A DNA stretch of 64,000 bases. Source: Wuchereria bancrofti. Taxonomy: Eukaryota > Nematoda > Chromadorea > Rhabditida > Onchocercidae. Shown one piece after another: positions 53,030 to 64,000 of the stretch. Where the stretch lies: the NCBI GenBank assembly GCA_005281725.1, contig SSBO01000007.1, positions 1,804,402 to 1,868,401 on the forward strand, read 5' to 3'. Each line of letters begins with the position of its first letter. The stretch's first letter is position 1. Under the pieces are notes generated by a model. It did not search any database, was not told the DNA's origin, and saw only the letters and a program-made list of their open reading frames with translations. Made by a program: the position numbers and the translations under genes.

Positions 53030-56000
53030 TTATTTTTATGGATTAGCGTCTGTATTTCACGACACGCACGCAGTATTCAGGAAGGAAATGAGGCTCCATT
53101 TTTTGATGTTCGACAATCAAAAATGAATTACAACAAAGAGTGGTAGTGAAAATCCGAAGTGTTTTCTGCCAAATATCTTCTGTCGACTTTTATAAGCCAA
53201 ATATGAAATAAGTTGCCAAGAACTGAATAGCCAGGTGTATCATGTAACCTAAATAGTATTGCTCATTTTTAAAATTTCTCTGCTGCTTCATATGACCAAT
53301 CGATGCACATACCGAGGCGCCTAATTCTGAACTTTAAAAAGTATGCGTGATCCAAATAGTTTAGTGACACAATCACGCTGCGCGATAGCTTTTGCAAGCT
53401 GCAGAAGGCATTGAGGGGATTTTTTTTTTTGTGATATTTCATTGAAGCTAACTGATTTGAAGCATACCTCCAATACTTTGTGCGCCGTCACTTTCTTTAG
53501 TCGTCGGAATGTCTTGTTCAACGCCCACTTCTGTTGCGACGACTCCAACTTCTGCCGCTGTCTCCGCATTCGCTATCGTGCTTACTACTGTCTCCATACC
53601 CGCTACTGTCCCAGTGTCCGCTACTGTCTGTCCTTCTGTCTTCTGTCCGGTCGTCTGTTTTACTGTTTCCATTGTTCCTTCGGTTACATTTCCTCCCTGT
53701 TCGGTGACTGCATCTTTTTCCGTTCCAGTGACTTCAGTTCCGGTAACAGGATTTTCGTCCGCTTTGGCTTCGGCGTCTTCGGCAAATGATGCTACTTTTC
53801 TCTTCTCGATGTTTTTAAACAGCGTATTTGGCTTGCCTGAGTTAATTACTTTAAACTGTCCATATGTTTTCTCTTCATTTCGTCCATCTTTTGCTGTAAT
53901 GAAGTTAGTAAAGTAAGAAATATTATCGCACGCTTAATCTCTGACCTTCACTAACTCACTAAGAAGACACCGATTCTTGCTTACTGCGTCTATTCCCATA
54001 ACTTTCGCTTCCGCATAGCAAAATGAACATCATGATGAAGAGAGTCGTTGGAACTGCCATTACGCCGGTAGTGAACAATGACGGATCAAACAAATTAATA
54101 TTTCTTATAATCTTGTCATCTGCTCATCAAATTTATCAGATTTGCATATTCGATAAAAATAATTATAAATTTATTTCGAAAATTCCCATAATACATCCAT
54201 CTGTATGAGTAATTATGAAAGTGATATCAATTTTAGCGCATTTTGCATTTAGGACTGCACAAATTTGTACTAAAAAATTTGTCCCAAATTATTAATTAAG
54301 GAAATCTAAATTCTCATCATTTCTACTTCCTGTTACCTGAAACAGCGGTTTATTACTACAACAGTTTCAATTTTCATTTTACCAAATAAACACATGGCCG
54401 TTACAAATGATGGGTTCGACTATGACATCTTCAAAATACCACGAACTTTCATCTTTTTTATGAATCTGAACAAATTTTTGAACAAGCCCTAGAAATGCAT
54501 AATATTCACGGGAACTGTGGAAGAATTTGGTTCTGAGAAATTTGAAAGTGAAATCATTTCTGAAAGGAAAAGAAAAATGACATCCCTAAACTTAAGCTTT
54601 CCAGCTAATTAGAATTTTTTTCAGGTGGAGTGCCATACTTACATTATCAATGCTAGGCCTTATACCATTTGCTGCACTCTCTTTCTTTATAGCTATCTAT
54701 TTTGGCAGCATCAGACGAGCCCAAGTAATGAAGCAACAAAATGTTATTGCATCATCTGATCAGCAAGTAATGCTTACTTTCTTCAATCTCTTATATGACA
54801 AATTCTAGGCATCCTCCCATCTCGAGAATGGTAGAATACTGCAAACATCTTTTCTTCTATTCTGCGTACTGCAGCATTTATTCATTCGAATAAGGGATTT
54901 CAAAAATGCATGTGTACTTGATTGTTCTTTCAAAATTGAGAGAAAACTGCGACGGAGGAATTGCATTTTTTTAATAGTTTTGCTGTAGTGATCGCGAAAA
55001 AAGTAAATTAGGGGAATTCTGTCAGATCTGGATAAGGGATGACAAAAAAAAGGAAAGTTCGGTGAGCAATATTCAATCAAAACAAAAATCTGTGGATTAT
55101 AAAAGATCGATCAGCAGAGTGAAACATTGTGATGCTCAAATTGATACTAATCGTACTTTCTCAATAACAAAACTGGGAATTTCTGGTGGGTTTGAATTAG
55201 AACTGTAAATTAAAGATGAATTAGAATTGTCTTTAGTCCATGGACATCGAGAAACGAAATCCAGAAATCAAATGTTTTAATAACCGGTGACTTGATGCGA
55301 CAATATTCTCTGCATTTCAAACTTTCTTTGGATCAAATTCAAATTTTCAAAAAATTTAATGATAAGGAAACAAGCTTAGGAACACTACTATCAACATGTA
55401 ATATTATATTGGAATATTCTTTTCAAAAGTAACAGATTAAAAAGAATACCATTTTTTTCAAAAACGAAACTTTGATTTACTTGTCATGTCAAATAAGTTT
55501 TTCAAATATATTTAAGACATTACTGTCGAGGTGAAATGTGAAATGATCTAAGGTTTCGCAGAAAATAATAGTAGTGGTGAGGTTTCGAAGAGTAAGAAGC
55601 GAAATTAAGCAGATGACGATTGCGTCTTCAATCATTAAGTTACGCGAACTAAGTCAGCGTCGAAGCAGTCAGCATGATGAAAATTGAATGTATGTAAAAT
55701 AAACGCCATCCTTTGTTTCAGCATCATGAGAATCACTTTCATCTCCATCAAGTAAAAGATAAGCTAGTTTCAGGTATAAACGAACGTGGAAATACGATTC
55801 TAAAGGACACTCGACCTAAGATTGTAAGTGCTACTTTGTATTTCTTATGAAAAATTGTAATTTTAGGTTGCTAAAGTTTTGGAATCTTAATGCGGAACTT
55901 CTAAAAGTGAGACTAAGTTCAGTATTTAATCGGTTCATAATATTTATCCTTAAGTGTACATTGCGATATGAGGTAGCATAGTTAAGATTTCTCGAGAAGT

Positions 56001-56626
56001 TAGATCTTCAAATCATTACGAACTACTTCACGGTAGTTATCATTTCTATCTCGACCTTAATTTTTATTACCTAATGACTGACACTATAATACTTGCAGAA
56101 TGATGAGACCGCTGTCAATTCAAGTATGCAACTGCAAAGTTCATGCTCTTCAATCTATCGAGATGCTCCAACAATCTCATCAATAATTGTAATAGGAGGA
56201 GAGAGAAATGCAAATAGAAACCAATCGTCGTATCAAATCACGTATGTCACGCAAGAATTGCTGCGTGTTATAGATAATGAAATTAGCGAAGATGAAATAA
56301 TGAAATAAAATGTTTTTTTCTAAGTTTGAAAATTTCAAAATGAAAACTATTGAACAAACTAATTCCATTTGTACAGACAGTCCTTATAATCCTGCTTCAA
56401 ATTTGTACGATTCAAATACAGCTAACGCTATCGCTTATTATTTCAGCAATTATCAATTATTGTATTTCAGTTCAACACCATTTACTCGAAATCTGACATT
56501 AACGCCGAAAACGCCATTAACATCATTAAAGGATAAGACAACTACTCAAAAAATTCTCAATAATTCCTTATGTGAATTGGTTTCATCTCATCGGACAGCA
56601 AAACATACCTCTTCAGAGCGAACAAG
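52965..56626 (+). CDS. Orphan single-pass membrane protein, plus strand (5' start unresolved)
   Basis: Proposed exons: ~52965-53142, 54625-54766, 55722-55823, 56099-56308 (or 56099-56266 then 56325-56626). The first encodes a signal-peptide-like core (KKAIVLFLWISVCIS) and a short ectodomain ending TG/GTAGTG. Exon 2 joins in phase with a membrane helix (LGLIPFAALSFFIAIYF) and a basic stop (GSIRRAQ). Exon 3 is His-rich at its start. Exon 4 either ends at TAA or splices, through a 58-bp intron with a good acceptor, into a 302-bp Ser/Thr/Asn-rich exon. No ATG is in frame at the very start, so one 5' exon is missing. No family is recognised. Exons 2-4 are the best supported. Three exons of a minus-strand gene lie inside its first intron. 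Confidence 0.45.
53373..54559 (-). CDS. Orphan single-pass membrane protein, minus strand (5' end missing)
   Basis: Exons in phase: 54559-54405, 54119-53985, 53893-53468, 53398-53373 (TGA). The first is a 51-residue ectodomain rich in aromatics (REYYAFLGLVQKFVQ, SSWYFEDVIVEPI). The second is a membrane helix (TTLFIMMFILLC). The third is a 142-codon acidic tail beginning KTYGQFKVINSGKPNTLFKN and continuing as Thr/Val/Glu/Gly-rich quasi-repeats (VTGTEVTGTEKDAV, GQKTEGQTVADTGTVAG). The exon is distinctly more GC-rich than its surroundings, and its complement is also open, but only this strand has flanking acceptor and donor in phase. No start exon was found; it must lie above 54560, in an intron of the plus-strand gene. 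No known family. Confidence 0.5.
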
Positions 56627-58294
56627 GTATTTATCATTTTTATTATCATTATCATAATCACTGTCCATCTTAAATGTGAGATTATAAAGTACTAAGACTG
56701 TTTTCTTCATCCCAAGAATTGTTCACTTTTCCTGTCATCCAAATAAAAGTCGAAAGAATTACACGAGAAGCTTGTCCATGTCACTCACCAAATTTATAAT
56801 CAAACAGGGGTAGCTAACATTTCCTAGGAACTTTCCTAACATTTATTTAGATAAAGGAAATGTGAATAATTATTGAAATAGTGAAAGAATTTAACAATTT
56901 TTTATTGGTGAGTTGAAAATTTATGGCATTATTCTTTAATTATGACAAGTTCGAAATCTGTTGGGATTACATCATACTAATAGAATGATAATTCAATGTT
57001 GATTGATATGTTTTTTAAAGAAAACACTATGGATTATAATTAAGAATTTTACGTGTCTAGGAAAGAGGGAACTAAAGGATACTTAACATTAATTAGAAAA
57101 AAATTTTGTTACGCCGTAGAAGATCAACAGCTGATGGGCAGACTTTGGTAATGAAATGAAAGTGAGAGCGAAATTTATACTTCAGACTTGGTTAATGCCG
57201 CCAGATGACAATATTTTCATCAAATACAGAACTCGTTGAAGTGGTGATTTTTACGCGTCTTTAAAAAAAGACGAGAAAACATAAGACGTAATAACAATGT
57301 CCAGGATATGACTGGTTATCAACACATTCACTGAGACACTTTGACATTAAAACATTCACGATATCACTACCTCCCCCTTCGTTTCAACATTAAAATTGAT
57401 AATAAAATTTCAAGAAATTCGACAGAACAAAACTCTGAGTGCATAGAATTTACGATCCCGGAATTCCAGACCGATATATCGAGATCGCTAATAACTGAAG
57501 GTTCATAGTTTTCCAAATCGATACTAATCATTCATCATTACTTGAATTGTAATAGTACTTCCAACTATTTCTTTGATAATTTACGATTCAAAACATATTG
57601 TTTCTAGGTTTTGAGGCAAAAGAGCAATTTTTCACTTCTTAATATCATAAATTACAAACTCAATGCCAATTTTAAACAAATCTACCGAAGCGTTTCTGTG
57701 AAATAGCTGTGAACATACTAATTTAATCATGACGAAATTATACAAATTTCAGAGTGTTAACAGGGAAGAACGAAAAGTTGACATTCCTTTTCTCATTAAA
57801 TTGTGTTTTATACAGAACAACTAACGGACTATAGTTTATTTATTCACATGGTTCGTTTCAGTATTCAAATAAAATGATACATCAAAACTTAACGCACAAT
57901 TCTGATAACACCGCAAGTGAAGAAAAAGTGCAAAAATGAATCTTACTTAAAGAAGATTTCAACAATAAACTTATGAAATGATATTGCGTCATAAATATAC
58001 ATCACGAATGTTTGCTGTTCCTAAAAGATTTAAAAAGTATATATATATGTAATCTAGATAGTCCTCTCATTACTATTGGAGCATAACTAATTTAACCAAA
58101 GACCAAAATGAGCCACCGTGAGATATAGTTTCACTTAAAAGTTGAAAAAGTATTTGAAGTTAGGTTCAAGTAACGAACAACAGCTAACACCAAAATACAA
58201 TCGAACAACTCGAAAATGGAAACACCAGAGTGGAAGGGATTATGATAAACATTTTCGAAACTTATGAAGTAGGTTTTCGAAACAGTACAGACCG
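56627..58294. other. Intergenic or unresolved 3' region
   Basis: 1.7 kb of AT-rich DNA 3' of the plus-strand membrane gene and 3' of DDA1. Further exons of the former may lie here, but I could not identify any. A short (AT)n tract lies at about 58040-58050. Confidence 0.45.
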
Positions 58295-59420
58295 TCACTC
58301 TCTTCGCCTCGTTTTAATACGTACTCCACTGGTACTTTCACTTTCATCGATTGTGTTGCTACTTACATCAGATGCACGCTTACGTTCTGAACGTGCTGAT
58401 CGATTGCTCTGAAAAACATTATTTTTGTTCAGATATAACTAGCTTATTTTATGATAACTATAATTTGAAGACTGGATCGCGTATCGCAAGGATACATGGA
58501 AGAAAAGAAATTTTCAAATTAAATTAAATTTTAATTCCTAAATCTCGGTAGCAGTTTTTCTGTTACCAACTGTTTGGCGCTACAATCTAAAAAAAATTCC
58601 ATTGTTTTAAAATGAACTATACGGCAAACTGAATGGGAAATAGTTTTTGTGCATCACAGACAAGAATGGGCATGCTTTTAGCGCTTTTCATAAATAATTT
58701 TGGTACAATGCCCATAACACAACAACAACAGAAGAGCTCTCAGCATTCGCCTTAATTTTTTGCTGATCAAATATTAAAGCGTCGAAATATGTGAACTTTA
58801 CCGATGTTGAACAAGTTGGATTATTTCCCCAGTTTGACTGTAAATACCTTAACAAAAGCGGTTTCATATCAAATATTATTCGTTTTTCATCATCTGTTTG
58901 TTCAGATATACGAACCACTACCGGCTTTCCATTCTGAAAAAAAGGAAAAAAAAAAAATTACGAGCATGAAAAACCTATTTTTACTTCTAGAACTTTTCTT
59001 TTAACATCAACATCTTTATCCAAAATCAAAAAGCTTCGCATACAGCTTTATGAACACTAAAATTCGAGACTAAAAAATTAAGTTATCTGATAGATCAAAG
59101 GAAAGGATCTCCTTTCTGATAATTACTCCTAAAAGATGGACAGCAGTGGACAGTTCTGTAGTTGCAACAAGACACAGAAATAGGTTGAAGGACCGATCTC
59201 CATACCATTTTAAGGACTGATTAGCACCACGATCATTCTATGATGCCTTAGTGGATTTCAAACCATATTATGAATATAATGTTTTAGCATAAATTATCTC
59301 ATCCTTAACGTTAGCTCCCTACCTGTTAATCGACAAAAACTTAGTTACTTGTTTCAAGAAAGAAGAAAAATTGGCTTTGTCGCGTGATGGTAAATCCTTA
59401 AGAAAGTCAGCAATGGACAT
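58295..59420 (-). CDS. DDA1: DDA1 (DET1- and DDB1-associated protein 1), 105 residues
   Basis: Small subunit that binds DDB1 and modulates CUL4 ubiquitin ligases. Three exons in phase 0: 59420-59349, 58933-58802, 58408-58295, total 318 bp. The N-terminus MSIADFLKDLPSRDKANFSSF matches the conserved ADFLKGLP...NFS opening of the family. The second block, VRISEQTDDEKRIIFDMKPLLLRYLQSNW, aligns with the conserved PTREYPSEQ...ILLRYL..QW segment that docks on DDB1. The C-terminal exon is a basic, Ser-rich tail (SARSERKRASD, KTRRRE). Length matches the human protein (102). Exon 1 has a second possible donor slightly downstream (AAC AG/GTAGGG), but the chosen one gives the family alignment. Confidence 0.85.
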
Positions 59421-60586
59421 TTCCTAAAAACTAAAAAATCAACATACTATTTCGACAAGCTTATGATAAATAAACATGTAAGTAATAAATTAAATCGGAT
59501 GTGCAATGAATGCAGTAGAAAATAGTACTCTGTGATCGGTGCGGACCATTAAGACTGCCAAAATCTATCTCTGCCCTATGGAGTTTCACTTTTCGTAAAA
59601 CAAGAAAAACGATAAATATAAAATACAAATCCAACGGCATATAATGAAATGAACCTTCTTAGTATCTTTTCCCCTTGGAAGCTGTCATATTTTTGGCTAG
59701 AACTATTTATTTTCTGGAGGACCGAAAATTGCAAGCAGTCATGCTAAGAAACAAAATCGGACAGAATTTTACTTCTAATTATTGAAAAGATAATTAGTAC
59801 CAATCATTCATGGAAACATTAAAAAAAAATATTCCAGAGAACAAAACCACATAGAAGTAGTAAATTTACATAAAAATTTATTGAAAGCAAGACATACACT
59901 GAAATCACACCATGCCAGTGACAAAGCCACAGGTTCACAATGATGATAACTTTTATAAAATACAGAAATGTTATCGACTTACCCTACCAGTAACTAGTGA
60001 TGAGGATAGTTTCCCTACCTTAATGGTTACAATAGATAGGAGCCACAATAAACTTTGGTTCTACGTATTTTGATCAAAGACATTGTTTGCTGAAATTGCC
60101 AAAGCTACAGTACTACGAAATATCTGAGACAAGTTGTGCCGAAGTTATATTCCGAAATTAAAACTTATAAAAAAGTAGAAAGTAAAATTTGAACAAATAC
60201 TTCAACTTTTTTTTCCTCACAGATAAGAAATTTAAGAAAACTCATGATATTAACTACATCAGCTAGTTTCGAGAACTCGACCAATATCTTAAAGATGTTG
60301 GCTTACAATCAAAACTATACAGTTGATTTGACTATTCTAAAAAAAGTCTCAGAAGTCTAAACCAGAAAATTATAACATCTAGGTGATAGTGTATTTACGA
60401 AGATGTTGGAAGTTTTACATTGTAGTGCAGTAATAGTTCCAGTAAAATTCAGCTACACAAGTTGGAAATGTGAAACTTCCAACAACTTAAATAGTTCTAC
60501 CATTTAGATGCAAAACTGTAACAAGCAGTGCACAATTCAGCAATCATATTGCATGAAGACTATTCTAAGAAGCTACAGAATAGCAG
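59421..60586. other. Intergenic between DDA1 and CIAPIN1
   Basis: About 1.2 kb between two same-strand genes, too long for a typical operon spacer. No coding signal or RNA gene recognised. Confidence 0.5.
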
Positions 60587-63516
60587 TCAAACGTCATTTA
60601 TTGTTTCTAACTTAATTCTGCCTTCTTCGCCAGGTTTGAAGGGCGGTAAGCCCCAATACGGGCAAGTTGAACAGCGGAATGCGTCACCAAGACCACACTA
60701 AAAGCACAAAAATTTAACTTATTATAATCTTTTAAAATTAGTTATCTTTTGGATAACTGTAATTTCATTAAAATAAAGCTACTAACACTAATTTTGCTTA
60801 CGAAAGAGAAGTTATCGTAGATAAGCTACCACATATAGATAATTAAAAACTGACATTTCCACATGATGATTTGTCAGTTTTTAGTTGTGCTGCGACTTTT
60901 TCAGATTCCACCATCTCAGCCAAGCCACAAGTACAATTTTTACATGGTCTTCTTTTCTTCAATTCACCGGAAAAGTTCAGCTTTTCTTCGTGACTTTCTA
61001 AAAATTTTATTTCATTAGAAAATACCAAGATATTCATTACTAATTATAAGTATTTAAAGAGAGAAAATGATTGAAGAATGATACCGAAGCACATCCCATA
61101 TTCTACCTTTTATAGGCTTGGCATAATCTTCTTCTTTCAACAGCGTGTCCTCATCAATCAAGTCATCATCCATCACCTTTATGTTCCAGACATTCGATTT
61201 CTTATTTGAATGCGGTAATTTCAAAGGTACTGTGGCACCCACACTGACATTTGGCTGCAAAATATCAGTACTATTAGATTAAAATCAATTATCTGTTCTT
61301 CCTATTAAAAAGTAAAGAACTGCTAAATGGAGATGAAAATATCAGTTCAGTTATCACATGACATAATGAATTGCATATTTGAAAACATTGATAACATGTG
61401 ACATGGTCTAACTCTTCTCGCAGTATAGGAAAACAACTGAAAGAATTGCCACAACAGTGTGAAAGGATTCCAGGACATAAAGCACCAACAACAAATAAGA
61501 AGAGATTAAACTGCTTGGCAAAAATTCTTTTTGAAAAACGAAGCTTTGTGATGAGTTAAATTCTATTTTAAGTAAGTCTAAAGAAAACCTTTTCGCAATC
61601 ATACGCTTCCCATACATTATTATCAACTTTCATCACACGCAGAAATCCAGCTAGCTTGATCTCCCGTAAAACTTTAGCTTCATCAACATCTGAAAGCATC
61701 CAAAGTTAAGAATACTTCGCGAAGAATTACACAAAATAAATGTAATGAAGCTACTGAACCGCGAACCGCAACCGAAACTTTGCAATATTAAACTTACTTC
61801 GCACAATTACTTTCACTGCAGAATTAGGCCTCGCTAATAGAAAAGCAGACCGAAGTAAGCGTTCAAGTGCGGAACCAAATGTAACAATGATAATGGCATC
61901 ATATATTTCCTCTTTGACATGTACCTCTAAAAATATTACTGACGAAAAATCTGCGGTTATATAATATGACTGACACAAAAATTTATGGATTTCAGTTTTA
62001 GTAAAAATTTTTACTTAAATTTTAAGGTGAGAAATTACACTTGTATGAGTTTAATCTCAGGTCTTAACTTACAATAATCCTACCGAAAATGACATATAAC
62101 GCAACCATGTTGTGTATAGTTTTCTGATCAAAATTATTTAACTTTACAGTCTTTTATAGGCTTCATTTAGATGGTTTACCTGATACCAGCACACACAATC
62201 TCATAGTTATATGTGAAACATTAATGATGCTTAGTAATAGTACAAAATAACATAGAAAGAAGTACATGGATTCAAAACCATGTAAGCATCAGACAAAGTG
62301 GAAAAAAATCAAGCAAATGACAGACCGGTTTGTTTGTCTCTTGGAGTAAGCACAGTTAATTTTTTAAACCGCGTCTTCAAGTGCTCCATACTCATACTGA
62401 AATTATCGGGTAGTTCTGAAAAGAAACCACGTATACAGCATTCAAGGAAGCAATCAAGTAAGTGACTTATTGAGCTAACAATCCTCAAGAGTGCTGCAAT
62501 CTACAAGATTCACAGTTCCTGTTTGTAATAAAAGCTAAACATATTTTCTCAGACTTCCTGACTTCCTCATTTTAAATCATATTCAAGAAGTTACACTTTC
62601 TATTATTACTTAGCAGATACCAATACTCATCCTACTTGATTGAGTACTTGAAATACTAAAAAAATCTCTATCAATATGCAATATATGTGTTCCTTTTGCA
62701 ATTATCTAAAACTAGTTGTAGTTTATGAATGCCTTGCAATGAACTGTTCTATAATCGCATTCATCGACAAATTCGAAAGTTGACACAAAGTTTTGGGAAA
62801 CATAGATAAAACCTCAACATAAGTGAAAATATACAATAGTGTATCTTCGATCCAGTTCCCTTTGGCAAAAATATAATTTCTTCTATAGCGTTTACATAAG
62901 CGTTCATGTCTCTGTCCAGAATACTTGAATAGTGAAAATTTGCAGCAATTGTCTGGGCACAGACATGAACACATCCCAAACATCCCTTAAATTTTTGAGG
63001 TCTTCTAGTCCTCTATGCACATATAGCACATATATAGTCCCGCATTCCCATAATTTTTCTACATCATATATAAATAAATAAAAAACTCCAAGTTTCGTTA
63101 CTTGATAGCCACTGTCGCAAGGTAATGGTGAGAAGAAAAAAAGTCCGGAAAATTTTAAGTTGGTAAGACTAATTATACTACTCTTGTTTTTATGCCGCGA
63201 ATAATTGGTATGTGTGGATAATAACATAAAGTCGAGATGTGCAGCGTAGGGTTAAGATTTCGAAAAACTGCAAGGTAGAGTACAGTGAACTTGTTTTATT
63301 GCATAAAAGCTTAATTAACATAAGTGTTGAAACATTGAAAACGGGTATCCACTCCATCCCCAGCTTAACACGAATGAGTTAAAAGGAAAAATCTTAATAA
63401 AATCTATGAGGAACAATAGTTTCAGAAAAAATAAACCAACCTTCCATATTTGCATCTTGTAGAAGCAAGATTTCTGAGTTAGAGTCAACTGTACTGAAGA
63501 AAAAGGTCAAATCCAT
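60587..63516 (-). CDS. CIAPIN1: Anamorsin / CIAPIN1 (Dre2), Fe-S cluster assembly electron carrier, 265 residues
   Basis: Partner of the diflavin reductase NDOR1/Tah18 in the cytosolic iron-sulfur assembly pathway. Exons: 63516-63441, 62415-62326, 61926-61798, 61689-61589, 61254-61107, 60997-60855, 60697-60587, total 798 bp and all in phase. The N-terminal methyltransferase-like domain is short ([24 protein letters not shown]). The linker carries the conserved [17 protein letters not shown]. The C-terminal CIAPIN1 domain has motif A ([13 protein letters not shown]) and motif B ([19 protein letters not shown]), which ligate the clusters and are complete. The end, [10 protein letters not shown], is standard. 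Exon 1 ([13 protein letters not shown]...) lies 1.0 kb upstream and was placed by phase and splice sites; the ATG at 62395 is an alternative internal start. Confidence 0.92.
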
Positions 63517-64000
63517 CTGGAGAACATTAACAACTTTGCGATGACAAAAATCAAACCAATAATTCTAGTAACACTGAAACAGACAAAGAACTGATAAGAA
63601 TTTTTAAATTGTTGCTAGCTTTAGTTGAAAACAGTAGCATATTTGAAAATTAGGCAGTTGTCTATTTTTATCTTGTAGGAAATTTAAGCAATCAAAAGAA
63701 CTGCAAATAAGAGGGTCGAGGTATATCGCCAAGCACAGGATGCTGTAGTTTTCAATACGTAGAGTACCAAACTACTATTCAGTGGAAACGGTGAAAAGTA
63801 AAATGCTTTTAAAAAGATTTATATATGAGAAAACAAAGTTTTCTAAGCAGGCAGAAATAAGTGTATTTTACTGGAAAAATCCGAAGCAATGATTGTCACA
63901 ACTAAAAAAAAAAAATTAAAACACAACTATAATCAAAAAGATCGGAAAAAATATGACCAAAATTACTGACAATTCATTGATAATCAAGTATCACTTGTCG
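63517..64000. other. Upstream flank of CIAPIN1
   Basis: Includes the CIAPIN1 5' UTR and promoter. No coding signal seen in the remaining bases to the window end. Confidence 0.5.

Noticed and set aside
53509..53916. 135-codon plus-strand ORF rich in Ser, Val and Thr
   Set aside because: Complement of the minus-strand exon 53893-53468, which alone has in-phase splice sites on both sides.
62723..63227. Open frames of 72-107 codons on the minus strand upstream of CIAPIN1
   Set aside because: They lie inside the CIAPIN1 first intron once exon 1 (63516-63441) is joined in phase to 62415; none of their acceptors fits that phase.

Overview
The window is nuclear DNA from a nematode. It is AT-rich, almost every conserved gene is split into short exons (about 50-300 bp) by GT-AG introns, and the conserved proteins look like animal orthologues: innexin, ABCA transporter, ANKFY1, FAAH-type amidase, NXT1, AHCY, CCT8, DDA1 and CIAPIN1. 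Intron sizes, base composition and gene content suggest a clade III parasitic (filarial-like) nematode. That placement is an inference. I see no tRNA, rRNA, CRISPR array, prophage or transposon.

Layout. 1-12.6 kb, plus strand: 3' three quarters of an ABCA full transporter, 33 exons, with a possible small membrane-protein gene nested in its largest intron. 13.5-16.8 kb, minus: a complete innexin, convergent to the transporter. 18.0-18.6 kb, minus: exons of an unrecognised membrane protein. 19.6-27.9 kb, minus: complete ANKFY1/Rabankyrin-5 (BTB, ankyrin repeats, FYVE) in 22 exons. 28.1-28.4 kb, plus: an unassigned open exon. 29.2-32.9 kb, minus: FAAH-like amidase with two GC-AG introns. 34.2-35.3 kb, plus: an acidic Ser/Thr-rich orphan. 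38.9-41.2 kb, minus: a complete 211-residue orphan type I membrane protein. 42.2-43.0 kb, plus: NXT1. 43.4-51.0 kb, minus: CCT8, a 104-residue orphan, then AHCY, spaced like a nematode operon. 53-56.6 kb: two orphan single-pass membrane-protein genes on opposite strands, their exons interleaved. 58.3-59.4 kb, minus: DDA1. 60.6-63.5 kb, minus: CIAPIN1/anamorsin.

Most conserved genes are housekeeping or membrane-traffic functions and do not form one pathway. The possible coordinated unit is CCT8 - orphan - AHCY (gaps of about 92 and 104 bp on one strand). The most novel content is a set of small, spliced, single-pass membrane proteins of no family I recognise. Their exons are too short to stand out as ORFs. 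I assembled them by hand from splice sites and reading phase, and transcript data would be needed to confirm them.
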